Counted from the stretch's first letter, positions 1-8,540 are shown. The stretch is DNA of 64,000 nt from JBHJGM01 sp050331815 (GCA_050331815.1 JBHJGM010000016.1:71782-135781), one strand, 5' to 3'. The notes: generated by a model from the sequence alone, not told the origin. Made by a program: numbers and translations.

Positions 1-581
1 ACCTCATCGAATTTAAGAACGCGCACGGTCTGCGCCTCATCTCGATCGCTGCACTCATCGAGTACCGTCATCGCCGCGAAAAGCTCGTTGAATGCCTGAC
101 CACGCGCCCCTTCGAATGCGAGTGGGGCACCTTCAACCTGCATCTGTTCCGCAGTATCCTCGACGGGCGCCAGCACATCGCCCTGACCCTCGGCGACCTC
201 GACAGCCGCCCAACCCTGGTGCGCGTCCATAGCGAAAACCTCCTCACCGACATTTTTCGCGCGCGCGCGATGGGCTCCGGCTCCAATCTCGACACCGCGC
301 TGACCCGCGTCGCCGAAGCCGGCCACGGCGTGATCCTCTACATCGGTCAGCCCAACATGGGCGTGCGCCTCAATGCGGAACCCTCCGAGGAAAATCCCGA
401 GATCGCTCCGGCCAAGATGGACTTTCGCGATTACGGCATCGGTGCGCAGATCCTGGCCGACCTGGGCCTGCAGCAAATCCGCCTCCTGTCCTCTTCACGT
501 CGGCGCGTCGTGGCCCTCGAAGGCTATGGACTGGAAATCGTCGAGCACGTGCCCCTCGCCGCCGACGACGTATCCAGCTGA
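1..581 (+). CDS. RibB-type DHBP synthase with degenerate GTP cyclohydrolase II half (RibBA/RibBX-like), 5' truncated
   Basis: The reading frame is open from base 3 and runs off the left edge, so only the C-terminal part is seen. The first residues (HGLRLISIAALIEYR) match the end of the 3,4-dihydroxy-2-butanone 4-phosphate synthase domain of RibBA, which makes the four-carbon riboflavin precursor from ribulose 5-phosphate. The second half aligns with GTP cyclohydrolase II (RVHSE, LDTALTRVAEAGHGVILY). However, the three zinc-binding cysteines of RibA (HSEC and RCDCG) are replaced: HSEN near 229-243 and AMGSG near 268-282. The RQEGRGIGL catalytic loop reads GQPNMGVRL. By family knowledge this half cannot be a normal cyclohydrolase; it resembles the divergent C-terminal domain of RibBX proteins. 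ribH lies two genes downstream, which supports a riboflavin role. Confidence 0.85.
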   Translation, partial: LIEFKNAHGLRLISIAALIEYRHRREKLVECLTTRPFECEWGTFNLHLFRSILDGRQHIALTLGDLDSRPTLVRVHSENLLTDIFRARAMGSGSNLDTALTRVAEAGHGVILYIGQPNMGVRLNAEPSEENPEIAPAKMDFRDYGIGAQILADLGLQQIRLLSSSRRRVVALEGYGLEIVEHVPLAADDVSS

Positions 582-592
582 GCTCCCTTTTT

Positions 593-1144
593 ATGCCCCC
601 TCCCCTGCGCATTGAACGCCAACCACCCGAACAACTATCGCCTGAAATTCAGGCCCAGGTTGCTGCGGTGACCGCCGCCACCTGGCCGGGGCCACATCCG
701 GATATGCTGGAGATGGCTCGGGATTCTGCCCCGGGCGATGATCGCCGCCACCTGCGTTTCATCGGCTGGCTCGAGGAACGAGTGGCCTGTACCGCACTGA
801 TTTTTGAACGCACGATACGTGCCGGTGAAACAGCGCTGCCCATCACCGCGCTGGCAGGGGTGTGCACGCATCCGGATCTGCGCGGGCAAGGCCACGGGCT
901 CACCATGATGGGCGAGGTTTTTGCCGAAATGGACGCCGGACGCTATCCGGTCTGCCTGTATCAGACCGACGTTCCCGGTTTTTACGAAAAGCTCGGGGCC
1001 CGCCAGGTACAGAGCACCTTCATCAACTCGCGCAACGCCAGCCAGCCACAACGCAATCCCTTCTGGAGCCAGATTCAGATGATTTATCCAGGCAACGGCC
1101 CCTGGCCCGAGGCCCCCATCGATCTCTGCGGGCCCGGCTACTGA
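593..1144 (+). CDS. GNAT family N-acetyltransferase
   Basis: 183 aa, starting at an ATG 11 bases after the RibB-like gene. The acetyl-CoA binding motif A is visible at about residues 90-108 (AGVCTHPDLRGQGHG, i.e. RGQGHG for Q/RxxGxG/A), followed by a helix and a strand with FYEKLGA typical of GNATs. The fold is clear but the substrate is not. The gene sits between the riboflavin gene and ribH and may be co-transcribed, although nothing in the protein points to riboflavin chemistry. Small-molecule or protein N-acetylation are both possible. Confidence 0.8.
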   Translation: MPPPLRIERQPPEQLSPEIQAQVAAVTAATWPGPHPDMLEMARDSAPGDDRRHLRFIGWLEERVACTALIFERTIRAGETALPITALAGVCTHPDLRGQGHGLTMMGEVFAEMDAGRYPVCLYQTDVPGFYEKLGARQVQSTFINSRNASQPQRNPFWSQIQMIYPGNGPWPEAPIDLCGPGY

Positions 1145-1235
1145 CAACCGCCGCAGTTCCCGGCAAAAACCATGGTTGCGGCGCATTGGGCGCTGTGGCA
1201 TCCTGGGCGGCTTCAGTCATCAAAATTATTTCTGC

Positions 1236-1802
1236 ATGAGCGACGGTAAACCCGATTACGGCGATCTCAACGGCAGCGATCTCGTCCTGGGTATCGTGGC
1301 CGCCAGCTTTAACGGCGAACTCGTCGAAGGCCTGCTCTCGCGTGTGCGCCTGCAACTGCGTGAGTACAGCGTCGCGCCTGACAACATCGACGTGCGCCGC
1401 GTGCCCGGCTCAGCGGAACTCCCCTACGCCGCCAACATGCTCGCCACCAGCGGCGAGTACGACTGCATCATCGCCCTGGGTGTGGTGGTGGCAGGCGACA
1501 CGCCGCACCACATGATCATTGCGCAAAGCACCGCCAGCGCCCTGCAGTCCATCGCGCTGAGCACGCAGGTGCCCACCATCAACGGCATCATCGTCACCGA
1601 AAACAAGGCACAGGCCCGCGCCCGCACCCTTGGCGAAATCGACCGCGGGACCGAGTTTGCGACCGCCGCCGTAGCCATGGGCCGCGAAAAGCTCGACCTG
1701 TGCGAATTTCTCGAACGGCTGGATGCCGAGGACCTCGAACGCTCGGGCCGCAACCCCGACGAGGACGACTTCTCCTCGGGCAACCCGTTTAAAAACAACT
1801 AG
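1236..1802 (+). CDS. ribH: 6,7-dimethyl-8-ribityllumazine synthase
   Basis: 188 aa from the ATG at 1236; an upstream in-frame ATG at 1176 would add 20 residues unlike the family. It condenses the DHBP product of RibB with the pyrimidine intermediate, the penultimate riboflavin step. Family motifs are present: IVAASFNGELVEGLL near the N-terminus, VRRVPGSAELPYAA, IIALGVVVAGDTPHH with the catalytic-type His, and GIIVTENKAQA. The C-terminus carries an acidic tail of about 25 residues (DEDDF) beyond the usual end. nusB starts 16 bases downstream, the common ribH-nusB pairing. Confidence 0.95.
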   Translation: MSDGKPDYGDLNGSDLVLGIVAASFNGELVEGLLSRVRLQLREYSVAPDNIDVRRVPGSAELPYAANMLATSGEYDCIIALGVVVAGDTPHHMIIAQSTASALQSIALSTQVPTINGIIVTENKAQARARTLGEIDRGTEFATAAVAMGREKLDLCEFLERLDAEDLERSGRNPDEDDFSSGNPFKNN

Positions 1803-1818
1803 GGACTGCCTCCCTCCC

Positions 1819-2325
1819 ATGGCTGACTCTCCCGCCAGTCCCGGCCCTGTCGGCGACGCCGACGATGCGCCCGAGCGCCCACCCAATCAGCGTCGGGCCA
1901 ACCGCGTCGCAGCCATGCAGTTTCTCTACATGGCCGACATCAACCCATCCGCCGACGCGGACCACGGCTTGCAGACCTCGCTGCGCGAATTCTTCGAACA
2001 CCGCGACCATCCGCGCGAATACTACGCCTTTGGCGAGGAGCTCGCGCACGAAGCCTACCGTCTGCGTGACGAAGCCGACACCATCGTCGGCAAACACGCC
2101 AGCAACTGGCGGCTGGAACGCATCGCCCGCGTGGACCTGGCGATCCTGCGGCTCGCCATCTACGAGTTGCACCACCGCCGCGACATCCCGCCCATCGTCA
2201 CCATCAACGAAGCCATCGACCTGGCCAAGGCCTTCTCCACCCCTGACGCCAAACGCTTCGTCAACGGCATCCTCGACCGGCTCAAAACCACCCTCGACCG
2301 CCCCCTGCGTACCCCGGCCATTTAA
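1819..2325 (+). CDS. nusB: Transcription antitermination factor NusB
   Basis: 168 aa from the ATG at 1819. The body matches NusB: RRANRVAAMQFLYMADINP at the start (the family's R-x3-R-x3-Q-x-L-Y), then helices with IDLAILRLAIYEL-type sequence (VDLAILRLAIYEL), INEAIDLAKAFS, and KRFVNGILDRL at the end. It binds boxA RNA with NusE/S10 in rRNA antitermination. The first 30 residues are Pro- and Asp-rich and look like a disordered extension. It directly follows ribH, a widespread arrangement. Confidence 0.95.
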   Translation: MADSPASPGPVGDADDAPERPPNQRRANRVAAMQFLYMADINPSADADHGLQTSLREFFEHRDHPREYYAFGEELAHEAYRLRDEADTIVGKHASNWRLERIARVDLAILRLAIYELHHRRDIPPIVTINEAIDLAKAFSTPDAKRFVNGILDRLKTTLDRPLRTPAI

Positions 2326-2333
2326 AGGTAAGC

Positions 2334-2517
2334 AACCACAAATAATTTCGAATAGACACAAATCATACAGAAACGAGGTATTTTGAGTTGAAGCAAAAGG
2401 TCCTGCGCGTGGTAATCCACCGGGCACGAAAATTTAGATGAGCTAGAGAAAACACTTCGGCAGAAAAACCGATTTTATCACCAACTCATTCATGATTATT
2501 TGTGTCCATTCGTGGTT
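2334..2517. repeat. Inverted pair of ACCACGAA-type dispersed repeats in the nusB-ftsY gap
   Basis: The 237-base gap between nusB and ftsY is distinctly AT-rich against its neighbours. It carries a motif at 2334-2366 (AACCACAAATAATTTCGAAT...GACACAAAT) and its near complement at 2492-2517 (reverse strand AACCACGAATGGACACAAAT). Variants of ACCACGAATGGACAC recur in the intergenic DNA of many unrelated bacteria (general knowledge, not checked here). No ORF or clear promoter is visible between the arms. Confidence 0.6.
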
Positions 2518-2562
2518 CCAATCCAAACGCCTTGTCCTCGTGTTAAAACCTAAACATTTGCG

Positions 2563-3501
2563 ATGAAGAGCTTCTTTTCGAAATTCAAGGACGGCCTCAA
2601 GAAGCACTACCCGACCTTCTACAAAGCTTACCAGCAGGTTGGGGAATTTCAGGGCAAGCGCCTTTCCGCCGACAGCGTCGACGAACTCGAGGAGGCCCTT
2701 TACTCCGCCGACTTTGGCGTGGAAACCGTCAGCGAGATTATCGACGAAATACAGGATTCGCTGAAAAAAGAGCGCGAACTGCGTGGCAAAGACGCCATGG
2801 ACATCGCCGCGGCCATCCTTCGCCGGGTACTCACCGGCGCGGAGCAGCCGCTAGAAATCGGCGCGCATCAGCCCGAGGTCATCTGCTTGGTTGGTGTTAA
2901 CGGCTCGGGCAAGACGACCAGCACCGCCAAGCTGGGCCACCTCTTTACCGAGGACGGTAAGAGCGTACTTGTCGGTGCCTGCGACACCTTTCGCGCCGCC
3001 GCCAACGAGCAGCTGCGCACCTGGACCGACCGCCTCAACCTGGAATTGGTCTCCAGCCACACCGGGGCCGATGCCGCCGCCGTCGCCTTCGACGCCTACA
3101 CCGCCGCCAAAAATCGCGGTCAGGATGTCCTCCTGCTCGACACCGCCGGGCGCCTCCACACCAAGAGCAACCTCATGGAGGAGTTGCGCAAGATCCGCCG
3201 CGTCCTGCAGAAGCACGATGCCGCCGCTCCGCACCATGCCTGGCTGGTCGTCGACGGCAGTCTCGGCTCCAACTCCATTGAGCAGGCCCGCGTGTTTCAC
3301 GAGAGCTTCGGCCTGACCGGTCTCATCGTCACTAAGCTCGACGGCACTAGCCGAGGCGGCGCACTGGTCGCCATTTACCGCGAACTGAAGATCCCCATCT
3401 ATTTCGTCGGCCTGGGCGAACGCGCCGAGGATCTGCAACCCTTCTCCGTCGACAACTACGTCAACGCCCTCTTCGGTGCCGAGGAACCCGTGCCGGGCTG
3501 A
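2563..3501 (+). CDS. ftsY: Signal recognition particle receptor FtsY
   Basis: 312 aa. The SRP GTPase that docks ribosome-nascent chain-SRP complexes at the inner membrane. The N domain is roughly residues 1-95 and the G domain follows. GTPase motifs: P-loop GVNGSGKTTS at about 110-119, DTFRAAANEQL at about 141, DTAGRLH at about 193, and TKLDGTSRGG at about 257. The long acidic A domain of E. coli FtsY is missing, as in many bacteria, and a basic or amphipathic N-terminus (KSFFSKFKDGLKK) probably serves membrane contact. It sits alone after an AT-rich gap, so it likely has its own promoter. Confidence 0.96.
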   Translation: MKSFFSKFKDGLKKHYPTFYKAYQQVGEFQGKRLSADSVDELEEALYSADFGVETVSEIIDEIQDSLKKERELRGKDAMDIAAAILRRVLTGAEQPLEIGAHQPEVICLVGVNGSGKTTSTAKLGHLFTEDGKSVLVGACDTFRAAANEQLRTWTDRLNLELVSSHTGADAAAVAFDAYTAAKNRGQDVLLLDTAGRLHTKSNLMEELRKIRRVLQKHDAAAPHHAWLVVDGSLGSNSIEQARVFHESFGLTGLIVTKLDGTSRGGALVAIYRELKIPIYFVGLGERAEDLQPFSVDNYVNALFGAEEPVPG

Positions 3502-3590
3502 GCGAAGGGCTTACAGAAGGTGAAGCAGATGAGCGCTCCTGGAAAACTCGAAAGTACTCAAAAATCAGGTACCGTTGAGGCCCTGCACGG

Positions 3591-4700
3591 ATGAAAACAC
3601 TGAGCGTTCAACTGGCCGACCGCAGCTACCCCATCCATTTTGGCCGGGGGCTGAAGGGGCTTTTGCGCGATACGTTCGACAGTCTTGAAGGCGACGGACG
3701 ACGCCTCGCGATGCTGGCCGATGGCGTATTCGACAAAGATAGCTTCAAATACTTCGACGCCCTCGACTTCAAAATCACCCGCACGCCCCCGCGGGCGGTC
3801 CGCTTCGTTCATCCCGGCGAAAAATCGAAGTCCTTGGAGGAGCTGACTGAGAACTACGCCTTTCTCGCCGAGAACGGGATCGATCGCAAGGGCGCGCTCT
3901 TTGCCTTTGGCGGCGGGGTGGTCGGCGACCTCACTGGCTTCACCGCGTCGACCTGGCTGCGCGGCATCGACTTTTACCAAATCCCGACCACCCTGCTGGC
4001 GATGGTCGACAGCTCCGTCGGCGGCAAGACGGGCATCAACGTGCCCGCCGGCAAAAACCTCGTCGGCGCCTTCTGGCAGCCACAAGCCGTCTTCATCGAC
4101 CTGGACCTGCTCCAGACGCTGCCCCCGCGTGAGTTCGCCGCCGGCATGGCCGAGGTGATCAAGTACGGCCTGCTCCACGACGCCAACCTCTTCGAGAAGC
4201 TCGAGTCGCTGCAAACCCCGCTCAATGCCACCGCCCCCGAACTCGAGGGCACCGTGCGTCGCTGCTGCGAAATCAAGGCGGAGATTGTCGCTGCCGATGA
4301 ACGAGAAACCGCCGGCTCCGGTGGCCGCGCGCTACTCAACCTCGGCCACACCTTTGCCCACGCCATCGAGAAGGTGGCCGGCTATGGCGAATACCTGCAC
4401 GGCGAGGCGGTCGCCATTGGCCTGGTCCTGGCCGGGCGTCTGTCCGAGCGCCTAGGCTGTATCCAGAAAAACGATACACAGCGCATTGTCCGCCTACTGG
4501 CAGACTATGATCTGCCAACAGCCCTGCGGCCCCCCTTGAAGACCGACGCCCTCATCGCAGCCATGTACCAGGACAAGAAAACGCGCGCCGGCAAGCTGCG
4601 CTTCGTCACCCTGCAATCCCTGGGCCGGGCCGTCACCACGGACGACGTACCCGAGGACTGGATACGCGAAATCTGGGACCGGGCGATGGCCCCACCTTGA
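3591..4700 (+). CDS. aroB: 3-dehydroquinate synthase
   Basis: 369 aa. Second step of the shikimate pathway: DAHP to 3-dehydroquinate, NAD- and metal-dependent. The glycine-rich NAD-binding stretch GGGVVGDLTGF is at about 106-116, followed by the signature PTTLLAMVDSSVGGKTG. The metal ligands expected in the family are visible: Glu in MAEVIKYGLL, His in GHTFAHAIE and His in YLHGEAVA. The length is normal for the family. The start used is the ATG at 3591. It leads a run of closely spaced + strand genes reaching to about 11.7 kb. Confidence 0.96.
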   Translation: MKTLSVQLADRSYPIHFGRGLKGLLRDTFDSLEGDGRRLAMLADGVFDKDSFKYFDALDFKITRTPPRAVRFVHPGEKSKSLEELTENYAFLAENGIDRKGALFAFGGGVVGDLTGFTASTWLRGIDFYQIPTTLLAMVDSSVGGKTGINVPAGKNLVGAFWQPQAVFIDLDLLQTLPPREFAAGMAEVIKYGLLHDANLFEKLESLQTPLNATAPELEGTVRRCCEIKAEIVAADERETAGSGGRALLNLGHTFAHAIEKVAGYGEYLHGEAVAIGLVLAGRLSERLGCIQKNDTQRIVRLLADYDLPTALRPPLKTDALIAAMYQDKKTRAGKLRFVTLQSLGRAVTTDDVPEDWIREIWDRAMAPP

Positions 4701-4739
4701 GCTTTGCACCACGCCCCAGACACGCTAACTTCTTAGTGA

Positions 4740-5375
4740 ATGGCCGGCATCGACGAGAACATTGTCCGCGAATACTTCGAGTCGAACGGCTTCCTTGTGC
4801 GCCAGTTGCGCAAGTACACCGTGCAGTCGCGCATGAAGCGCCACGAAGAGGAAATCGATCTGGCGGTGGTTAATCCCGCCTTCCGCAAGTCCGCTGAGAA
4901 GCCCGGCTTTCTGCTCTTTGCCGCCGATTTGAAACTCATCCAGCGCGCCATCGTCTCGGTCAAGGCCTGGCACAGCACCCGATTCACCCCGTCGACTCTG
5001 CGCAGCAGTTCGGAGATTTTTAAATTCCTCGAAAAAGACGTGCTCAAAAAAGCCGAGGAGCTCTTTGCCCTGGAAGAAGAGCTGGAGCCCGAGGCCGACG
5101 CCTTTGCCAAAATCCTGGTCCTGCCGGGACTACCCACGCACGAGCCCCACCGCTCCCAAAGCATCGCCTTGCTGCGCGAACACGGCGTCGACGGCATCCT
5201 CTCCTTTCGCTCCATGCTGCACGACCTTGTTGTCAAAGTTGAAAACAACTACAACTACTCCAAGTCCGACTTGTTGCAGCTGCTGCGCATCCTTAAAAAC
5301 TACGACATGATCAAGTCCCCTCAGATGGAACTCTTCGTCGAAAACGATCAGCGCCCCCGGCGTCGCCGCGCATGA
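4740..5375 (+). CDS. Conserved protein of unknown function
   Basis: 211 aa, not recognised. It is a soluble, charged protein without signal peptide or membrane segment. Visible features: an early KRHEEEIDLAVVNP segment that loosely recalls a nuclease-type E...ID pattern (weak), a Lys/Glu-rich middle (KKAEELFALEEELEPEADAF), and an Arg-rich C-terminus (RPRRRRA). Its stop overlaps the start of lpxA by four bases (ATGA), so the two are translationally coupled. Reading length, codon use and operon position make it a real gene. No function is proposed. Confidence 0.75.
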   Translation: MAGIDENIVREYFESNGFLVRQLRKYTVQSRMKRHEEEIDLAVVNPAFRKSAEKPGFLLFAADLKLIQRAIVSVKAWHSTRFTPSTLRSSSEIFKFLEKDVLKKAEELFALEEELEPEADAFAKILVLPGLPTHEPHRSQSIALLREHGVDGILSFRSMLHDLVVKVENNYNYSKSDLLQLLRILKNYDMIKSPQMELFVENDQRPRRRRA

Positions 5376-6190
5376 GCGAACCCGCCACTCGCATCCATCC
5401 CACTGCCGTCGTCGAAGACGGCGCGCAACTGGCCGACGACACCAAAGTAGGCCCGTACGCGGTCATCGCCTCGGGCACCGTCATCGGCCCGGGCTGCGAA
5501 ATCGGTGCGCACGCCATTCTCCATCCCGGCACCATTCTCGAGGAGAAAATTTTCATCGACGCGCATGCCGTCATCGGGGGCGATCCGCAGGACATCAAGT
5601 TCGACCGTGACACGCCCAGCGGCGTGTACATCGGCGCGGGCACCACCATTCGCGAGCACGTCACCATCAACCGCGCTACCCGGCCCAACAAGCGCACCGT
5701 CGTCGGCCCCGACTGCTTTCTGCTGGCCACCTGCCACGTGCCGCACGACGCCACCATCGGCCAGGGCACGGTCATCGCCAACGCGGTTCTGTTCGGCGGC
5801 TTCGTGGAAGTCGGCAGCCACTGCTTCATCGGGGGCAGCGCAGTCTTTCACCAGCACGTACGCATCGGCGACGGCGTGATGGTCAGCGGCAACGCCTCGC
5901 TCAGTCGTGACATCGCGCCCTACATTCTCGTCTCTGAGCGCGATCGCGTCCACGGGCTCAACCACGTGGGGCTGCGCCGTCGCGGGTTTTCCACCGAAAC
6001 CGTCAGCGAGTTGAAGCGCCTGTTCCGCGCCGTGCTCGATGCCCCGGGAAACGTGCGCGCACACGCCGCCAGGCAGACCGCCGAGAGCGCGCCGGGCAAA
6101 CGTTTCTTGAGTTTCTTCGGGGGTGGCAAGCGCGGCTTCGTTACGCGTTATGAAACGCGGCGACGCACCGGGGGTCCCGCCGATACATGA
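5372..6190 (+). CDS. lpxA: Acyl-ACP--UDP-N-acetylglucosamine O-acyltransferase (LpxA family)
   Basis: 272 aa. First step of lipid A synthesis, transfer of a 3-hydroxyacyl chain to UDP-GlcNAc. The N-terminal two thirds is a left-handed beta-helix of hexapeptide repeats (IHPTAVV, VGPYAVI, IGPGCEI, IGAHAIL). The catalytic His lies in CHVPHDATIG (about residues 121-130), matching the HxxHD region of LpxA. FIGGSAVFHQHVRIG and GLNHVGLRRRGF are family signatures, and the C-terminal helical domain follows. The last 25 or so residues are basic. The position between the unknown gene and pdxA, with ATGA overlaps on both sides, indicates one operon. Confidence 0.9.
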   Translation: MSEPATRIHPTAVVEDGAQLADDTKVGPYAVIASGTVIGPGCEIGAHAILHPGTILEEKIFIDAHAVIGGDPQDIKFDRDTPSGVYIGAGTTIREHVTINRATRPNKRTVVGPDCFLLATCHVPHDATIGQGTVIANAVLFGGFVEVGSHCFIGGSAVFHQHVRIGDGVMVSGNASLSRDIAPYILVSERDRVHGLNHVGLRRRGFSTETVSELKRLFRAVLDAPGNVRAHAARQTAESAPGKRFLSFFGGGKRGFVTRYETRRRTGGPADT

Positions 6191-7143
6191 GCACAGGCTC
6201 CGCCAAACCCATCGCGCTGACCTGCGGCGACCCGGCGGGCGTCGGCCCCGAAGTCATCCTGCGCTGGCTTGAGGAAAACCCTCGCGCCGCTGCCCAGGTC
6301 TGCCTGATCGGCCCCGGTAGCTGGCTGGAGGCAGCCCGCGCCGCCGTGGACCCGGCCATCACCACTGTTGAAGTCGGTGAAGCCGGTTACCGCGCCACGC
6401 CGGGTCAGCCCGACGATCCGGGGGCTCGCTGTGCGATGGAGGCCCTCGATGTGGCCAGCAGCGGCTGCGTCGAAGGCGACTTTCGGGCAGTCGTGACCGG
6501 CCCGATCAGCAAGGCCCGCTTCAAAGCCCTCGGCTACGACTTTCCGGGGCAGACCGAGTTCTTTGCCGCCTGCTGGAACGGTCGGCCCACCATGGCCTTC
6601 GCCGGCGGGCGCCTGCGGGTCATCCTCGCCACCTGGCACATCCCGTTTTCCGAGGTACCTGCCGCGCTCGATGAAGCCACCCTCACCCTTGCCTGCGAGC
6701 GTGCCGACTGGCTGGCCCGGGCCCTCGGGGCCGAATCACCTCGCATCGCCCTGTGCGGACTGAATCCCCATGCCAGCGAAGGCGGCATCCTCGGCACGGA
6801 TGAGACCGTCCGGCTCGACCCCATCGCCGAAAAAATTCGTGAGCGCCTGCCGGGTCTCTCGCGCTGTCTGCCCGCCGACACCGTGTTTCACCGCCAACTG
6901 CAGGGCGAATTCGACGCCGTGGTTGCACTTTACCACGACCAGGGGCTGGCCCCTTTGAAGACCCTCGAATTCGACCAGGCGGTCAATCTTACGCTGGGCC
7001 TGCCCTACATCCGCACCAGCCCCGACCACGGCACCGGTTTCGACATCGCCGGGCGCGGGCTGGCCCGCCACACCAGCTTTGGCAACGCCGTCGAACTCGC
7101 CGACCGACTGGCGAAAGCCCTTGCGCAAACGTCCGATGACTGA
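6187..7143 (+). CDS. pdxA: 4-hydroxythreonine-4-phosphate dehydrogenase
   Basis: 318 aa. PdxA oxidises 4-phosphohydroxy-threonine in DXP-dependent PLP synthesis. Signatures: TCGDPAGVGPEV at the N-terminus, TGPISKARF, GQTEFFA, and the metal-binding His residues in TWHIPFSEV (about 150), GLNPHASEGG (about 193) and YHDQGLAPLK (about 248). PYIRTSPDHGTGFDIAG is the classic C-terminal motif. The start overlaps the lpxA stop by four bases. Length is typical for the family (about 320-330). Confidence 0.96.
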   Translation: MSTGSAKPIALTCGDPAGVGPEVILRWLEENPRAAAQVCLIGPGSWLEAARAAVDPAITTVEVGEAGYRATPGQPDDPGARCAMEALDVASSGCVEGDFRAVVTGPISKARFKALGYDFPGQTEFFAACWNGRPTMAFAGGRLRVILATWHIPFSEVPAALDEATLTLACERADWLARALGAESPRIALCGLNPHASEGGILGTDETVRLDPIAEKIRERLPGLSRCLPADTVFHRQLQGEFDAVVALYHDQGLAPLKTLEFDQAVNLTLGLPYIRTSPDHGTGFDIAGRGLARHTSFGNAVELADRLAKALAQTSDD

Positions 7144-7206
7144 GTCAGGCCATCGTCCTTGAAATATCCGAAGCGCCTGCGTAATCTATCTTCCGCAACG
7201 TCAAGT

Positions 7207-7581
7207 ATGACCCAAACCGCCACATCCACCATCGACGCTCCGCGCAATGCGGACGAGCGCCTTATCCGGCTGACTGAATCCGCCGGCGGCAAAGCATGCG
7301 CCCTGATGGAGCGGGAGCAGTCCGGACCCTACCTGCGCGTGGGTATTTCCGGCGGCGGCTGCAACGGTCTTTCTTACAAGCTCAAGTTCACGGCCAAAAC
7401 CCGCAAGGGCGACATTCAGGTCGATTCCGCCGGGGTGCCCGTCCTGGTCGACATGAAGAGCGCCCTGTATCTGCGCGGCACCACCCTCGATTACTCCGAC
7501 AAAATGGTCGGCGGCGGGTTCAAGTTCGAAAACCCCAACGCCAAATCGAGCTGTTCCTGCGGCGAAAGCTTTAGTGTATAG
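7207..7581 (+). CDS. A-type iron-sulfur cluster carrier (IscA/ErpA/SufA family)
   Basis: 124 aa from the ATG at 7207; the upstream ATG at 7159 would add 16 basic residues not typical of the family. HesB/IscA-type scaffold or carrier for Fe-S cluster delivery. The three conserved cysteines are present: GGGCNGLSY (about 49) and the C-terminal SCSCGESF (about 115), with the family strand IVDxxSAxYLxGxxxDY seen as LVDMKSALYLRGTTLDY. No isc or suf genes are adjacent, so it is best called generic A-type rather than a specific paralogue. Confidence 0.93.
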   Translation: MTQTATSTIDAPRNADERLIRLTESAGGKACALMEREQSGPYLRVGISGGGCNGLSYKLKFTAKTRKGDIQVDSAGVPVLVDMKSALYLRGTTLDYSDKMVGGGFKFENPNAKSSCSCGESFSV

Positions 7582-7587
7582 GAACGG

Positions 7588-7603
7588 CTCCGATCGGAGT
7601 TTT
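7588..7603 (+). terminator. Weak hairpin with T-run after the IscA-type gene
   Basis: Seven bases after the stop codon a perfect palindrome CTCCGATCGGAG (7588-7599) is followed by TTTT. The stem is only four base pairs with a GATC loop, so this would be a weak intrinsic terminator at best. It lies in a 176-base gap before infC. Confidence 0.3.
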
Positions 7604-7757
7604 CGATTGAAAGGCCTCTGCGCTTTGGCTTGAATCTACAGACGCGATTTTTCCCCGACTTTATGCAGCAACCGACAGCTAACCGCTTGATGGCGGTACT
7701 TCCCTCGCAGGCCCGGCGCGTTGCCGGCTTGCCAAACGCAACCCCCCGCCTCGTCTG

Positions 7758-8540
7758 ATGGGAAACTTTTCCTTCGCCGGAGGCCGGCCCAATCACCGCA
7801 GGCGCTACAATCAGCCGCGCGGTCCACGCAAAAACGAGCGCATCCGTGTTCCCGAGGTCCGCGTGATCGGACCCGATGGCAAGCAAATCGGGGTCATCCC
7901 CACCCGCAAGGCTCAGTCGATGGCTCGCGACGCCGGACTCGATCTGGTCGAGGTCTCTCCCAGCGCCCAGCCGCCGGTCTGCCGCATCCTCGACTACGGC
8001 AAGTACATGTACGAGGAGAGCAAGAAAAAGCCCAAGAGCGCCAGCACCAGCTCCAAGCTCAAAGAGGTTAAATTTCGCGTACGCACCGATAAGCACGACT
8101 ACGAGGTCAAGCTGCGCCACGCCGAGGAATTTCTCGATAAGGGCAACAAGGTGAAGCTTTCGCTGATGTTCCGGGGCCGTGAAAACGAGCATAAGGAACT
8201 CGGCGTCGAAACCATCAACCGCGCCATCGGCGACCTCGACCACATCGGTGTTTCCGACGGCGACCCCCGCCTTATGGGCCGTTTCGTTAACGCCACCGTG
8301 TCGCCGCTGCCCTCCAACAAGCGCAAGCTCAAGTGGACCCTCCGCGAGGACGGCACCCGCCACGAGCCGTCCGCCGAGGATCACATCGACGAAGACGATG
8401 AGGACGATCACGACGAAGAGGAACACGTGGAGGAAGCCGAAGTCGCCGCAACCAATCACAAGCACCACAAGAAAAAGCAGCCGGAGGAAACCGGCTCAGC
8501 CAATCCTCTGGACGACGACTTTGATCCGCTCCGCGTATGA
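7758..8540 (+). CDS. infC: Translation initiation factor IF-3 with acidic C-terminal extension
   Basis: 260 aa against about 170-180 for typical IF-3. It binds the 30S subunit and proofreads initiator tRNA selection. The N domain (IRVPEVRVIGPDGKQIGV, then AGLDLVEVSPSAQPPVCRILDYGKY) and the C domain (EVKFRVRTDKHDYEVKLRHAEEFL, GNKVKLSLMFRGRE) are intact up to about residue 190. Beyond that is a low-complexity tail of about 70 residues rich in Asp/Glu and then His/Lys (HIDEDDEDDHDEEEH). The start is taken as ATG at 7758, not the rare ATT/ATC start of enterobacterial infC. rpmI and rplT do not follow. Confidence 0.93.
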   Translation: MGNFSFAGGRPNHRRRYNQPRGPRKNERIRVPEVRVIGPDGKQIGVIPTRKAQSMARDAGLDLVEVSPSAQPPVCRILDYGKYMYEESKKKPKSASTSSKLKEVKFRVRTDKHDYEVKLRHAEEFLDKGNKVKLSLMFRGRENEHKELGVETINRAIGDLDHIGVSDGDPRLMGRFVNATVSPLPSNKRKLKWTLREDGTRHEPSAEDHIDEDDEDDHDEEEHVEEAEVAATNHKHHKKKQPEETGSANPLDDDFDPLRV

